NCBI RefSeq assembly: GCF_019249725.2
Contig: NZ_CP137559.1
Span: forward strand, 3,165,001 to 3,229,000
Length of the DNA: 64,000 bases
Direction of reading: 5' to 3'
From: Segatella hominis
Lineage (GTDB): Bacteria; Bacteroidota; Bacteroidia; Bacteroidales; Bacteroidaceae
In this document: positions 55,147 through 64,000 of the stretch, piece by piece
Layout: each line of letters starts with the position of its first letter
Numbering within the stretch: the first letter of the stretch is position 1
Translations under genes and position numbers: made by a program
Notes under the pieces: generated by a model
Database searches by the model: none
Seen by the model: the letters and a program-made list of their open reading frames with translations, nothing else
Told to the model about the DNA's origin: nothing

Positions 55147-56490
55147 ATGCTTTCAGAAAAACAATATTTAGATTTGTATCAGTCTTCTTCGAGAATGATC
55201 AAGAAGCACAGTGCTGAGGTTCTCAACGCAGTTCGTGATGCTGCATTCGAGGACTTCCGTCGCTTGGGCTTCCCTTCCCGTAAGGTAGAAAGATACAAAT
55301 ATACCGATATGAGCGCCATCTTCGAGCCAGACTATGGCTTGAATTTGAATCGCTTGGAAATTCCAGTAGATCCATACCAGGCATTCCGTTGCGATGTTCC
55401 TAATTTGAGTACTTCACTCTACTTTGTGGTAAATGATGCTTTCTATAATAAAGCTCTTCCAAAAGTGGAGTTGCCAGAGGGTGTTATCGTGGATTCTTTG
55501 TGCAAGGTTGCTGCAGAAAATCCAGAATTCATCGCAAAATACTATGCTAAGATTGCAAAAACAGATGAAGATGGTATCACTGCATTGAACACATTCCTGG
55601 CACAGGATGGCTTGCTCATCTATATTCCAAAGAATGTAAAATTGGATCGTACCGTACAGGTTATCAATATCCTTCGTTCGGATGTTGACCTGATGGTAAA
55701 CCGTCGCGTTCTCATTGTCTTGGAGCAGGGAGCTGAGGCAAAGTTCCTCTTCTGTGACCATGCTGCTGACGATAAGAACTTCCTCGCTACTCAGGTCATT
55801 GAGGCATACGTAGGTGAGAATGCCAGTCTCGATCTCTATTGTCTGGAGGAGACTCATTATAAGAACCGTCGTGTCAGCAATGTGTATATCGAGCAACAGG
55901 CCAATAGCCGTGTGAACCATAACGTGATTACACTTCATAATGGTATCACTCGCAACCGTCTCGATCTGGTGTTCAAGGGAGAAGGTGCTGAGTGTTTCTG
56001 CAATGGTTGCGTGATTGCTGATAAGAATCAGGTGGTAGATAATAATACACTTATTGATCATCAGGTGGGTCATTGCAGCAGTAACGAGCTTTATAAGTAT
56101 GTGCTCGATGGAGAAGCACGTGGTGCTTTTGCCGGTAGAGTGTTGGTTCGTCATGGTGCCCAGAAGACTACTTCTCAGGAAACCAACCAGAATCTCTGTG
56201 CTACGAAGACTGCCCGTATGTTTACCCAGCCGATGCTGGAGATTTATGCCGATGATGTGAAGTGTGCGCATGGAAGTACTGTAGGTCAGCTCAACGATGC
56301 AGCCTTGTTCTACATGCAGCAGCGTGGTGTGAGCCGCGAGGAGGCTAAGTTGCTTCTTCAGTTTGCATTTATCAACGAAGTCATCGACAAGATGGAGCTG
56401 GAGCCATTGCGCGACCGCCTGCATCATCTCGTTGAGAAGCGATTCCGTGGCGAACTCAATAAGTGTGAGGGTTGCAAACTCTGTAAATAA
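55147..56490 (+). CDS. sufD: Fe-S cluster assembly protein SufD
   Basis: A 447-residue SufD, a SufB relative that completes the SufBCD scaffold. Blocks: RKVERYKYTDMSAIFEPDYGL, ALNTFLAQDGLLIYIPKNVKLDRTVQVINILRS, RRVSNVYIEQQANSRVNHNVITLHNGITRNRLDLVFKGEGAECFCNGCVIADKNQVVDNNTLIDHQVGHCSS, and TKTARMFTQPMLEIYADDVKCAHGSTVGQLNDAALFYMQQRGVSREEA. I prefer the ATG at 55147 because AGGAGG lies seven bases upstream; an ATG at 55132 overlaps sufC's stop and is the alternative. Confidence 0.95.
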   Translation: MLSEKQYLDLYQSSSRMIKKHSAEVLNAVRDAAFEDFRRLGFPSRKVERYKYTDMSAIFEPDYGLNLNRLEIPVDPYQAFRCDVPNLSTSLYFVVNDAFYNKALPKVELPEGVIVDSLCKVAAENPEFIAKYYAKIAKTDEDGITALNTFLAQDGLLIYIPKNVKLDRTVQVINILRSDVDLMVNRRVLIVLEQGAEAKFLFCDHAADDKNFLATQVIEAYVGENASLDLYCLEETHYKNRRVSNVYIEQQANSRVNHNVITLHNGITRNRLDLVFKGEGAECFCNGCVIADKNQVVDNNTLIDHQVGHCSSNELYKYVLDGEARGAFAGRVLVRHGAQKTTSQETNQNLCATKTARMFTQPMLEIYADDVKCAHGSTVGQLNDAALFYMQQRGVSREEAKLLLQFAFINEVIDKMELEPLRDRLHHLVEKRFRGELNKCEGCKLCK

Positions 56491-56498
56491 ATAATAAA

Positions 56499-56528
56499 GC
56501 GTTCCTCTGCTTGAGGAGCGCCTTTTTT
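56499..56528 (+). terminator. Intrinsic terminator between sufD and sufS
   Basis: GCGTTCCTC (56499-56507) pairs with GAGGAGCGC (56513-56521), nine pairs with one G-T, loop TGCTT, followed by C and six Ts. It separates sufS from sufBCD although all point the same way, so sufS may have its own promoter or be expressed by partial read-through. Confidence 0.85.
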
Positions 56529-56553
56529 AAACGATATAAAAGGTCTTAGGATT

Positions 56554-57768
56554 ATGTATGATATAAATAAAGTACGTCAAGATTTCCCGATTTTATCGAG
56601 AACTGTATATGATAAACCGTTGGTGTATTTGGATAATGCGGCTACAACGCAGAAACCATTGTGTGTACTTGATGCCATGCGCGATGAGTATCTTAATGTA
56701 AATGCCAACGTGCATCGTGGTGTGCATTATCTTTCTCAGCAGGCTACCGATCTTCATGAGGCAGCTCGTGAGACCGTACGTAAGTTTATCAATGCGCCTA
56801 AGATCGAGGAAATTATCTTTACCCGTGGTACTACAGAAAGTTTAAATCTTGTGGTTTCATCGTTCTGTGATGAGTTTATGAGCGAGGGCGATGAGGTGAT
56901 TATTTCTACAATGGAGCACCATTCCAATATCGTGCCTTGGCAGTTGCAGGCTGCTAAGAAGGGAATTGCCATCCGTGTTATTCCTATTAATGATAAAGGT
57001 GAGATTAATCTCGATGAATTCACTCATTTGTTCACCGATCGCACCAAAATTGTAAGCATAGCTCAAGTGAGCAATGTATTAGGTACGGTGAATCCAGTAA
57101 AGGAGATGATCAGGATTGCGCATGAGCATGATGTACCTGTTATGGTGGATGGTGCCCAGAGTACTCCTCACTTTGCTGTGGATGTGCAGGACTTGGATTG
57201 TGATTTCTTTGCTTTCAGCGGACATAAGATTTATGGACCAACAGGTATCGGTGTTCTTTATGGTAAGGAAGAATGGCTCGATAAGTTACCTCCATACCAA
57301 GGAGGAGGCGAAATGATTGAAAGTGTGAGCTTCGAGAAGACCACTTTTGAGAAGTTGCCTTTTAAGTTCGAGGCTGGAACTCCTGACTATGTGGCTACTC
57401 ATGGTTTGGCAAAAGCCATCGATTATGTCTCTGCTCTCGGTATGGACAACATCGCCAAGCACGAGCAGGAGTTGACCCGCTACTGTATGGAACAGATGAA
57501 AACCATCGATGGAATCAGACTTTTTGGTGAGCAGGAAGGTAAAGATGCTGTTGTCAGCTTCTTGGTAGGAGATATTCATCACATGGATATGGGTACATTG
57601 CTCGACCGTTTGGGTATCGCTGTCCGTACCGGTCATCATTGTGCACAGCCTCTGATGGATCGTTATGGTATTTTAGGAACCGTCCGTGCAAGCTTCGCCT
57701 TGTATAATACGAAGGAAGAAGTAGATGCTTTGGTAGCTGGTGTGAAACGTGTTGCTATGATGTTTTAG
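56554..57768 (+). CDS. sufS: Cysteine desulfurase SufS
   Basis: A 404-residue PLP enzyme that takes sulfur from cysteine for Fe-S clusters. VYLDNAATTQKPLCVLDAM at the start, FTRGTTESLNLVVSSF, STMEHHSNIVPWQ, FFAFSGHKIYGPTGIGVLYG with the PLP lysine (SGHK), and the active-site cysteine in RTGHHCAQPLMDRYG. This is the group II (SufS) pattern, not NifS/IscS. No SufE or SufU sulfur acceptor gene is seen next to it. Confidence 0.96.
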   Translation: MYDINKVRQDFPILSRTVYDKPLVYLDNAATTQKPLCVLDAMRDEYLNVNANVHRGVHYLSQQATDLHEAARETVRKFINAPKIEEIIFTRGTTESLNLVVSSFCDEFMSEGDEVIISTMEHHSNIVPWQLQAAKKGIAIRVIPINDKGEINLDEFTHLFTDRTKIVSIAQVSNVLGTVNPVKEMIRIAHEHDVPVMVDGAQSTPHFAVDVQDLDCDFFAFSGHKIYGPTGIGVLYGKEEWLDKLPPYQGGGEMIESVSFEKTTFEKLPFKFEAGTPDYVATHGLAKAIDYVSALGMDNIAKHEQELTRYCMEQMKTIDGIRLFGEQEGKDAVVSFLVGDIHHMDMGTLLDRLGIAVRTGHHCAQPLMDRYGILGTVRASFALYNTKEEVDALVAGVKRVAMMF

Positions 57769-57813
57769 CAAGAGACTGATGTTTTAAATCAAGAACAACA
57801 GAATTTGAAGTTT

Positions 57814-58422
57814 ATGCTGGAAAGTCATTATTATAAGGATAAGATTGAGGCTGGTTGCGATGAAGCAGGTCGTGGATGCCTGGCAGGCAGTGTCTATGCT
57901 GCCGCCGTCATTCTACCTCCTGGTTATCAAAATCCAGATCTCGATGACAGTAAAAAGCTTACAGATAAGAAGCGTAAGGCACTCCGTGAACAGATTGAAC
58001 GGGACGCTGTTGCTTGGGCTGTAGGTGTAGTTACACCCGATGAAATCGATAAAATTAATATTCTAAATGCCAGTTTCTTAGCGATGCATCGTGCTTTGGA
58101 TCAGCTGAAGGTTCGTCCGGAGGCAATCATTGTAGATGGTAATCGTTTTAAACCCTACAAGGATTTACCTTATACAACCATCGTGAAAGGTGACGGAAAG
58201 TATATGTCGATAGCTGCTGCCAGTATCCTTGCAAAAACTTACCGAGATGATTACATGGATGCTTTGGCTGAAGAATATCCGCAGTATGACTGGAAAGCCA
58301 ATAAGGGATATCCTACTAAAAAGCATCGTGCAGCCATTAAGGAGTATGGTGTGACTCCTTATCATCGCATGAGCTATAATCTTTTGGGTTCTGGTGAATT
58401 AAGTCTTGATTTCAAGGATTAA
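57814..58422 (+). CDS. rnhB: Ribonuclease HII
   Basis: A 202-residue RNase HII, which removes RNA from RNA-DNA hybrids. The catalytic start GCDEAGRGCLAGSVYAAAVIL (D-E-A-G-R-G), VDGNRFKPYKD, IAAASILAKTYRDDYMD, and WKANKGYPTKKHRAAI are family motifs. The ATG at 57814 is preferred; an earlier TTG at 57805 is less likely. The gene's end overlaps the end of an unknown minus-strand gene by four bases. Confidence 0.95.
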   Translation: MLESHYYKDKIEAGCDEAGRGCLAGSVYAAAVILPPGYQNPDLDDSKKLTDKKRKALREQIERDAVAWAVGVVTPDEIDKINILNASFLAMHRALDQLKVRPEAIIVDGNRFKPYKDLPYTTIVKGDGKYMSIAAASILAKTYRDDYMDALAEEYPQYDWKANKGYPTKKHRAAIKEYGVTPYHRMSYNLLGSGELSLDFKD

Positions 58423-58757
58423 GCATCTTTGAAGGCTTTCTTGCATTTCAGCAGACACCAGGCAAACCAACCTAAAAAGCAAGCACGGAGACCCAAATGA
58501 ATGTCTGCAGGTATGACTCCTAACGTGAAAGCAAATTGAGTCTCTAACAGGAGGGCAGTTTGCTTCATGCTGATTTCTTTTTCCAATACGGTGGAGTAAT
58601 ATTTGCGGAGCCATTCTACAGGTACTTTTATCTTGCCTGCTGCGTTTCTGATACTATTAATGAGAAACTTTACGTCGGCAGATGGTTCAAACTGATGGTA
58701 TTCTCCATTTGCAAACTGTTTTGCCAAATTACCTGATAAGATGATATTCTTTTCCAT
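58419..58757 (-). CDS. Hypothetical protein, possibly membrane-associated
   Basis: A 112-residue protein not recognised. Residues 1-75 are mixed and charged, with a conserved-looking start MEKNIILSGNLAKQFANGEYHQFEPSADVKFLINSIRNAAGKIKVPVEWLRKYYSTVLEKEIS. After that, a hydrophobic C-terminal segment (LGLRACFLGWFAWCLLKCKKAF) could be a membrane anchor. It runs on the minus strand and meets rnhB tail to tail with a four-base overlap. It has the look of a real gene (good codon use, intact frame) but no function is suggested. Confidence 0.6.
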   Translation of the reverse strand: MEKNIILSGNLAKQFANGEYHQFEPSADVKFLINSIRNAAGKIKVPVEWLRKYYSTVLEKEISMKQTALLLETQFAFTLGVIPADIHLGLRACFLGWFAWCLLKCKKAFKDA

Positions 58758-58931
58758 TTTCTTATATTTTAAAGGGTTTTACATATTGTTTTCTGATTCT
58801 GCATGCAAAATTAATGGGCTTTTGTGCAATATATGTTCACTTTCTGAGTTTTTATGTTAAAAGTGTTGTTGGGTTAAGGTCTATTAACAGAAATCAGAAC
58901 CTTTTCCCTTAAAAACGGATCAACAAGGATT

Positions 58932-59840
58932 ATGCGCCACGATAAGTTAGAAAAAGAAATGAATCTGATGCTTCTCCTTACCGAGAATCATCGTTATGAG
59001 GTAGATGCCATTTGTGACAGAATAGGCATTTCCCGCCGTATGCTCTATTATTATTTGGAGAGTTTCCGTGATTGGGGATTCAAGGTGGAGAAAAATGGAA
59101 AGATTTATAGTCTGGACAGAGAATCGCCTTTCTTCAAACATCTCTTTGAAACCATCAATTTCACAGAGGAGGAAGCCCTGACGATGCTCTCTATATTAAA
59201 TAAGGTGGAGGATAATAATGCCATTATCCAGCGTCTGCGTCGAAAACTGGACCGTTTTTATGACTTAAACATCCTTTCTAATCCTCAATTACGTGAACAG
59301 GCTGCTCATCATGTGAGTGTGCTTTATGATGCCATCAAGCGTCATAGACTTGTGAAAATTATGAATTACTCTTCACCACACAGCAAAAGTATGAGCGACC
59401 GCGTGGTAGAGCCTTTCCTCATGATGAACAATAATAATGATGTGCGCTGCTATGAATTAAGTTCGAAGATGAACAAGACGTTTAAGGTGGCGCGTATGGG
59501 AGATGTAATTTTGCTTGATTTGGAGTGGAGTAATGAAGCAAAACATAAGCAGATGTTTACCGATCTCTTTATGTTTAGTGGAGATGAACGCTTACCGGTC
59601 AAGCTTCGTTTGGATCAGCTTGCATATAATGTTTTCGTAGAAGAATATCCAAAATCTGCCGATTTCATCGTGAAAGAGACGGAGAAATCATGGATTTTTG
59701 AAGCAGAAATGGCAAGTTATATAGGTATCTCCAGATTTGTTTTAGGCTTGTTTGGTCATATAGAGGTTATAGAAAGTCCTGCTTTCTATGATTATCTGAA
59801 AAAGGAGATTCAGATGATGTCAGAAAAAGCAGGACTGTAA
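58932..59840 (+). CDS. WYL-domain transcriptional regulator
   Basis: A 302-residue DNA-binding protein. The N-terminal winged helix (YEVDAICDRIGISRRMLYYYLESFRDWGFKVEKNGKIYSL) is followed by a WYL-type ligand-binding domain in the C-terminal half (MNYSSPHSKSMSDRVVEPFLMMNNNNDVRCYELSSKMNKTFKVARMGDVILLDLEW, and a later VLGLFGHIEVIESPAFYDYLKKEI tail). WYL proteins often respond to nucleic acid or nucleotide signals in defence or repair. Its target is unknown. Confidence 0.85.
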   Translation: MRHDKLEKEMNLMLLLTENHRYEVDAICDRIGISRRMLYYYLESFRDWGFKVEKNGKIYSLDRESPFFKHLFETINFTEEEALTMLSILNKVEDNNAIIQRLRRKLDRFYDLNILSNPQLREQAAHHVSVLYDAIKRHRLVKIMNYSSPHSKSMSDRVVEPFLMMNNNNDVRCYELSSKMNKTFKVARMGDVILLDLEWSNEAKHKQMFTDLFMFSGDERLPVKLRLDQLAYNVFVEEYPKSADFIVKETEKSWIFEAEMASYIGISRFVLGLFGHIEVIESPAFYDYLKKEIQMMSEKAGL

Positions 59841-59870
59841 TCTAAAGTAATTGATATAATCTTGAGAAAA

Positions 59871-61448
59871 TTAGAAGTCAAGGGTGATACCGTTGGCATC
59901 TATTTTCTTATATGTCTTTCCGTTGACACTTACATTCTTGGAATTCTTGGCATCAAAGGTATGAGTCTTGGCAGAAACCTTGATGTTTTCCAACTTCACA
60001 CCATCCGTGCGGTTGATAACGATACCTTGTTGGGCATTGTTCACCTCCATATCCTTGATGCTGATGTTTTGCACTGGCATCTCTGGAAGACCATTGAAGT
60101 AGGCGGCACGGCGTGCGCCACGGCAGATGACGTGATTGATATCGATATTGCGGAAGGCTGGAGTGGTTTCATCTACCTTCTTCATATCTACCACCTGCTG
60201 CTTCTTCTGGTCGCCGTCGTTTAATGCTTCAACTGCTGATTTTCCACCATAATAGAGATCAAAGGTGATCACATCGGTTTGGATATCAAACATAGACATA
60301 TCCTGGATGTAGATGTTCTCAACGACACCGCCACGACCACGGGCGCTCTTGAAGCGCAAACCAACATCAGTACCGAGGAACTGGCAATCACGTACCATAA
60401 TGTTCTTGACGCCACCGCTCATTTCGCTACCTACCACGAAACCGCCGTGACCCTTGAAAACGGTGCATCCATCGACAATCACGTTTTCACATGGAATGCC
60501 ACGCTTTCTTCCGTCAAGGTCTTTACCGCTCTTGATACAGATACCATCATCACCTACGTCAAAAGTAGAATTGACAATCAGTGCGTTCTTGCATGATTCC
60601 AAATCAAGACCATCACCATTCTGAGCAAAAGAAGGATTGCGTACCAATACATCCTCAATAAGTACATTCTCGCACATCAAAGGATGGATATTCCAGGCTG
60701 GAGAGTTCTGGAAGATCACACCGTTGAGCCAAACGTTCTTGCAACTGATGAGACTTACCATCACAGGACGGAGATAGTCTTTCACTTCATTCCAGCCTTC
60801 TTCGGTTGTAATGCCGAGAGGAACGTTCATGCCAGCGCCTTTTTCATCAGCTTTGAGAGCAGCCTCAGAAGGGAACCAGTAGTTAGGATTCTTGAAAGCA
60901 CCGCCACGGGAAGTAATCTCTTTCCACTGGGCAGAAGTAACCTTGGCTTTCTTCAATGGGCGCCAATATTCGCCGTTTCCATCGATGGCACCCTGACCGG
61001 TGATAGCCACGTTCTCTAAGTTCCTACCAGAGATAGGAGACTGGCAGCGACGGGTGTCAAGGCCTTCGAAAGAGGTTTCTACGAGAGGATAGAGGTTGAC
61101 ATCAGCAGAAAAGAGGATGACACCACCTTTTTCGATATGCAGGTTGATGTTGCTTTTCAGTGTGATAGGACCTGTAAACCATACACCTTGTGGAACGATC
61201 AGTTTACCACCGCCTTTCTGGTCCAGTGCATCAATCGCTTTCTTGAAAGCATCAGTACAGAGCGTAGAACCATCGCCGATAGCTCCGAAATCCTTGAGGT
61301 TAACCTCGTTGGCAGGGAATTGAGGGCGTGTTACCTTCTCCATCTGGAATGGAAGATTCTGGTAAAGCTCGTCATAATTGTTGGTTTCTGCTGCCTGTGA
61401 CGCAAAAGTTGCCAGGCATGCAAATACGAAACAGAAAAATTTCTTCAT
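59871..61448 (-). CDS. Glycoside hydrolase family 28 (polygalacturonase-like)
   Basis: A 525-residue secreted GH28 enzyme that cleaves pectin homogalacturonan or related polymers. Signal peptide [19 protein letters not shown], opening [47 protein letters not shown], then beta-helix repeats with the catalytic region [31 protein letters not shown] (aspartates in D-x-D and GDD), [25 protein letters not shown] and [12 protein letters not shown]. Motifs are complete. A strong promoter lies at 61528-61559. Confidence 0.92.
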   Translation of the reverse strand: MKKFFCFVFACLATFASQAAETNNYDELYQNLPFQMEKVTRPQFPANEVNLKDFGAIGDGSTLCTDAFKKAIDALDQKGGGKLIVPQGVWFTGPITLKSNINLHIEKGGVILFSADVNLYPLVETSFEGLDTRRCQSPISGRNLENVAITGQGAIDGNGEYWRPLKKAKVTSAQWKEITSRGGAFKNPNYWFPSEAALKADEKGAGMNVPLGITTEEGWNEVKDYLRPVMVSLISCKNVWLNGVIFQNSPAWNIHPLMCENVLIEDVLVRNPSFAQNGDGLDLESCKNALIVNSTFDVGDDGICIKSGKDLDGRKRGIPCENVIVDGCTVFKGHGGFVVGSEMSGGVKNIMVRDCQFLGTDVGLRFKSARGRGGVVENIYIQDMSMFDIQTDVITFDLYYGGKSAVEALNDGDQKKQQVVDMKKVDETTPAFRNIDINHVICRGARRAAYFNGLPEMPVQNISIKDMEVNNAQQGIVINRTDGVKLENIKVSAKTHTFDAKNSKNVSVNGKTYKKIDANGITLDF

Positions 61449-61527
61449 GAATTAATCTGGGGTTTAATAGAGTTATTAATAAATAGCTATTATTTCTTGT
61501 TCTGCATATAGGTTGCAGTTGATGTTG

Positions 61528-61559
61528 CAAAAATACGCATTTAATTTCTTATCGCCAAA
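61528..61559 (-). promoter_or_regulatory. Promoter of the GH28 gene
   Basis: Minus-strand TTTG (61559-61556), 20 bases, TATTTTTG (61535-61528), matching the consensus, 79 bases before the start codon. The divergent C10 protease promoter is at 61636-61667. Confidence 0.75.
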
Positions 61560-61635
61560 TAAATGGGATATTATTATATCGCAAACGTTTTCGCTCATGG
61601 GAATATAGCAATTTGCAGAATTTTCTTAGGAAAAA

Positions 61636-61667
61636 CTTGCAAGTGTAGAATATTTGTCGTATATTTG
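61636..61667 (+). promoter_or_regulatory. Promoter of the C10 protease gene
   Basis: CTTG (61636-61639), 20 bases, TATATTTG (61660-61667): consensus except for the first base of the -33 element. The ATG follows at 61707. Confidence 0.65.
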
Positions 61668-61706
61668 TGGCCGATACAACTCAATTAAACTTTTGATATA
61701 TTGCTT

Positions 61707-64000
61707 ATGAAATGTATTCGTTTACACCTATTGTTGTCAGCCCTGTTGCTGATCTCTGTATCAGCATTTGCAGGACCACGTAGTTTCCGACAAGCCAAGC
61801 AGATAGCTGAGCGCCAGGCTGCTTTGTTGGGTATTGTCATGGATGAGTCTGCTCAATCACAGGCGAAGTCTTTCGGTTTTGGTGACAAATCTCTGAAATC
61901 TCAGGCTTCTGATCAGGAAACTGCCAGTTATTATGTTTTTCCTCATGGTGAGGGAAAGGGTTTCACGATTGTGTCGGGCGATGATTGTCTGCCGGAAATC
62001 GTGGGTTATACCGATCAGGGAACTTATGATGAGGCATCTCTTCCAGAAAGTTATAAGAACTTCATGAAGGCTTATCAGGAGATGGTAGAGGCTTTGACCA
62101 AGGGCGATCAAGCTACTCTGCGCAATTTGGCAGAGGTAAAAGCTTACCGTTCTTCGGTAAATTCTACTCATTCCAAGGCAGTTTCTCCTTTATTGGGTAA
62201 TATTGCATGGAATCAGAGTAAGCCTTTTAATAATATGTGTCCGATTTATGATGGTAAAAATCGGGCTGTTACTGGTTGTGTGGCTACGGCTATGGCACAG
62301 GTAATGGCTTATTATAAGCATCCTAAACAATTGTTGCAGGATATTCCTGAATATACCAGGAAATGGTATGGCAGAGATGTAGCTGTTCCTGGTATCAGCA
62401 AGAGCGATGGCGTATATGATTGGGACAACATGTTACCTTTCTATAGTAGTGCCGAGGGTAGTTATACCGAAGCACAGGCCAATGCTGTAGCCAAACTGAT
62501 GTTTCATTGTGGAGCTGCCGTGAAGATGGGGTATGGTGAAATGTCGGGTGCAAATCTTACACCAGCGCCCTTGGCTAAGTATTTCGGATATGATGCCGAT
62601 ATGATGCTGGATTTATCCCGCTCTTTATATTCCCTGGCAGAATGGACTCAGATTCTTGATAATGAATTGGCTGCTGGGCGTCCTGTTTTCTATTCAGGTT
62701 CTTCTACTGATGGTGGTCATCAGTTTATCTGTGACGGTTCCGATGGACAGGGACTTTATCATATCAACTGGGGCTGGGGAGGCTATCAGAATGGTTATTT
62801 TGATGTTACAATCTTGAATCCTGAGAAGGGTGGTGTCGGCTCCGGTAATGCACCTGATGGTTACAACCGCAGCTGTAGTATGTTGGTTGGTGTGGCTCCT
62901 GATAATGGTAAGGTAGATGAGCCTGTAGCACCTTTTGTCCCTATTGTGCAGAGCTATTGGGATAAAATGTCTGTTTTTGAACTGACTAAGGATACAAGAA
63001 ATCAGGTTTCAGATAAGTTTGCTCTGAAAATACAGAATTATTTCTGTAATCAGGGACGCCAGGATATGACAGGCTCTTTAGCTTATGGTATATTGAAGTC
63101 TGATGGTACTTATGTTCCAATCTCTGGGGTTAAGAAATTCTCTTTTAAGGGTATTCAAGATAATGGCGGAACTTATGGTAATACTTTCTTATTTGAATTT
63201 GATTATGCTTTCCCAATCGGACAGACCACGATCTATGCGATTTATAGTACCGATCATGTTCATTGGAACAAATGCGCTAATTCTGAAATGCGACCTTATG
63301 TCGTTGAGGCTACAGCTCAAAAACTTACTCGGGTTCGCTCGCAATTGAAAGCAGATATCACTCCAACCGAAGAACTATTGGGTGGATTTACCAATGGCTT
63401 TGAAATTACTATCCAGAATCAGGGTGATATCGAATATTTGGGAGCCATCAATATCTTCAGCAATACGACTGCTACTATGCCAGACCAAGCCGCGACGGAT
63501 GTGTATGTCACGGTTCCTGCGCATAGTTCTATTACCAGAAAAGTAGAGTTGTCTCCTTCGGAAGGTGATTTATATCTTTGGTTGACTGATGCAGGAGCAG
63601 AAAATGTCTTTGTTAATGGCAAAAAGTTTACGGTGGAAGCAACACCTGCAGCCCCTGTATTCACAGTTGTAAAGGCATGGACCAATGCGGCTCCAAATGA
63701 ATATGAGACCGAAAAGGCGACTTATGGTAGTAATAAAGTGAAAGCTCCAAAGACGAATGATGCTTTTGCCCAATTCAATTTTGCTATCAAGAACGATGGA
63801 GGTACAGCTTTGTTGAAATATGCCTTGGTAGCATATAGTACGAATGAAAGAAGCTTTGTTCCTCGTTTTGAGACGGTACGCATTCCTGGTAATGGAGCGA
63901 CCACTACGATTTCTAAGTCTTTCGATCCTAATGAGTTGGGAGGCAATACTATCATCTCTGATTTGTGGTTCGTAAGTTTGACAGATGGTAGTTATTACAA
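61707..64000 (+). CDS. C10 family (streptopain-like) cysteine protease, 5' part
   Basis: An open frame of 764 codons that runs off the window, so the C-terminal end is not seen. Signal peptide MKCIRLHLLLSALLLISVSAFAG, then an inhibitory propeptide (residues about 24-160, including YVFPHGEGKGFTIVSGDDCLPEIVGYTDQG, which is the Spi-like prodomain), and the C10 catalytic domain with the catalytic Cys in NRAVTGCVATAMAQVMAYY and His in STDGGHQFICDGSDGQGLYHINWGWGGY. After it come beta-sandwich modules as in interpain and related Prevotella proteases. Secreted, likely acting on host proteins. Confidence 0.9.
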   Translation, partial: MKCIRLHLLLSALLLISVSAFAGPRSFRQAKQIAERQAALLGIVMDESAQSQAKSFGFGDKSLKSQASDQETASYYVFPHGEGKGFTIVSGDDCLPEIVGYTDQGTYDEASLPESYKNFMKAYQEMVEALTKGDQATLRNLAEVKAYRSSVNSTHSKAVSPLLGNIAWNQSKPFNNMCPIYDGKNRAVTGCVATAMAQVMAYYKHPKQLLQDIPEYTRKWYGRDVAVPGISKSDGVYDWDNMLPFYSSAEGSYTEAQANAVAKLMFHCGAAVKMGYGEMSGANLTPAPLAKYFGYDADMMLDLSRSLYSLAEWTQILDNELAAGRPVFYSGSSTDGGHQFICDGSDGQGLYHINWGWGGYQNGYFDVTILNPEKGGVGSGNAPDGYNRSCSMLVGVAPDNGKVDEPVAPFVPIVQSYWDKMSVFELTKDTRNQVSDKFALKIQNYFCNQGRQDMTGSLAYGILKSDGTYVPISGVKKFSFKGIQDNGGTYGNTFLFEFDYAFPIGQTTIYAIYSTDHVHWNKCANSEMRPYVVEATAQKLTRVRSQLKADITPTEELLGGFTNGFEITIQNQGDIEYLGAINIFSNTTATMPDQAATDVYVTVPAHSSITRKVELSPSEGDLYLWLTDAGAENVFVNGKKFTVEATPAAPVFTVVKAWTNAAPNEYETEKATYGSNKVKAPKTNDAFAQFNFAIKNDGGTALLKYALVAYSTNERSFVPRFETVRIPGNGATTTISKSFDPNELGGNTIISDLWFVSLTDGSYY

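Overview
The window reads as chromosome of a Bacteroidota species, most likely a gut or oral Prevotellaceae (Prevotella/Segatella type). The reasons are the promoter style (TTTG, about 20 bp, then TAnnTTTG, seen at several genes), weak or absent Shine-Dalgarno sequences, an ECF sigma/anti-sigma style of regulation, a TonB receptor, PorT-like barrels, a secreted C10 protease, and many carbohydrate-active enzymes. Genus is inference; the phylum is well supported.

Layout. 1-505: 5' end of a TonB-dependent receptor (minus). 898-4748: a flavin-reductase-like gene, then clpS-clpA-aat, a compact N-degron module (adaptor, unfoldase, and the transferase that makes the degron). 4885-8700: a PafA-like secreted phosphatase and a zinc/cadmium P-type ATPase with a His-rich N-terminus (minus). 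9424-12885: a block flanked by two same-orientation group II intron remnants and carrying an ECF sigma/membrane protein/Spy-like operon plus a beta-helix secreted protein. 13191-17886: tRNA-Met, a PMCA-type calcium ATPase, ribF and a CPBP protease. 18125-20365: a DUF4143 ATPase behind four 32-bp repeats, then the C-terminal stub of a heparinase II/III-like lyase.

20501-26147 is a defence island on the minus strand: MntA/HepT toxin-antitoxin, an unusual strongly folded intergenic element, then type III restriction-modification mod-res. 26411-29620 is a gene graveyard: a collapsed secreted-protein gene, a Fic 5' fragment meeting an ATPase 5' fragment tail to tail, an intact PorT-like barrel, and a deleted GH88-like hydrolase with a second copy of its signal-peptide region. 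29636-41411 returns to ordinary genes: a TraB/GumN-like protein, an ECF sigma/anti-sigma pair, argB, speA, aroK, topA, a NUDIX hydrolase, a sialate O-acetylesterase and a TlpA-like protein lacking its redox cysteines.

41607-58422 is a largely plus-strand housekeeping run: pnp, two tRNA-Asn (minus), a CtpA protease, rimP-nusA-infB behind a leader hairpin, sufB-(outer-membrane barrel)-sufC-sufD, an intrinsic terminator, then sufS and rnhB. 58419-64000 holds an unknown small gene, a WYL regulator, a GH28 polygalacturonase and the 5' part of a C10 (streptopain-like) protease that runs off the window. The most unusual signals are the folded element at 25180-25358, the repeat-flanked DUF4143 promoter, and the intron-remnant-bracketed sigma block.
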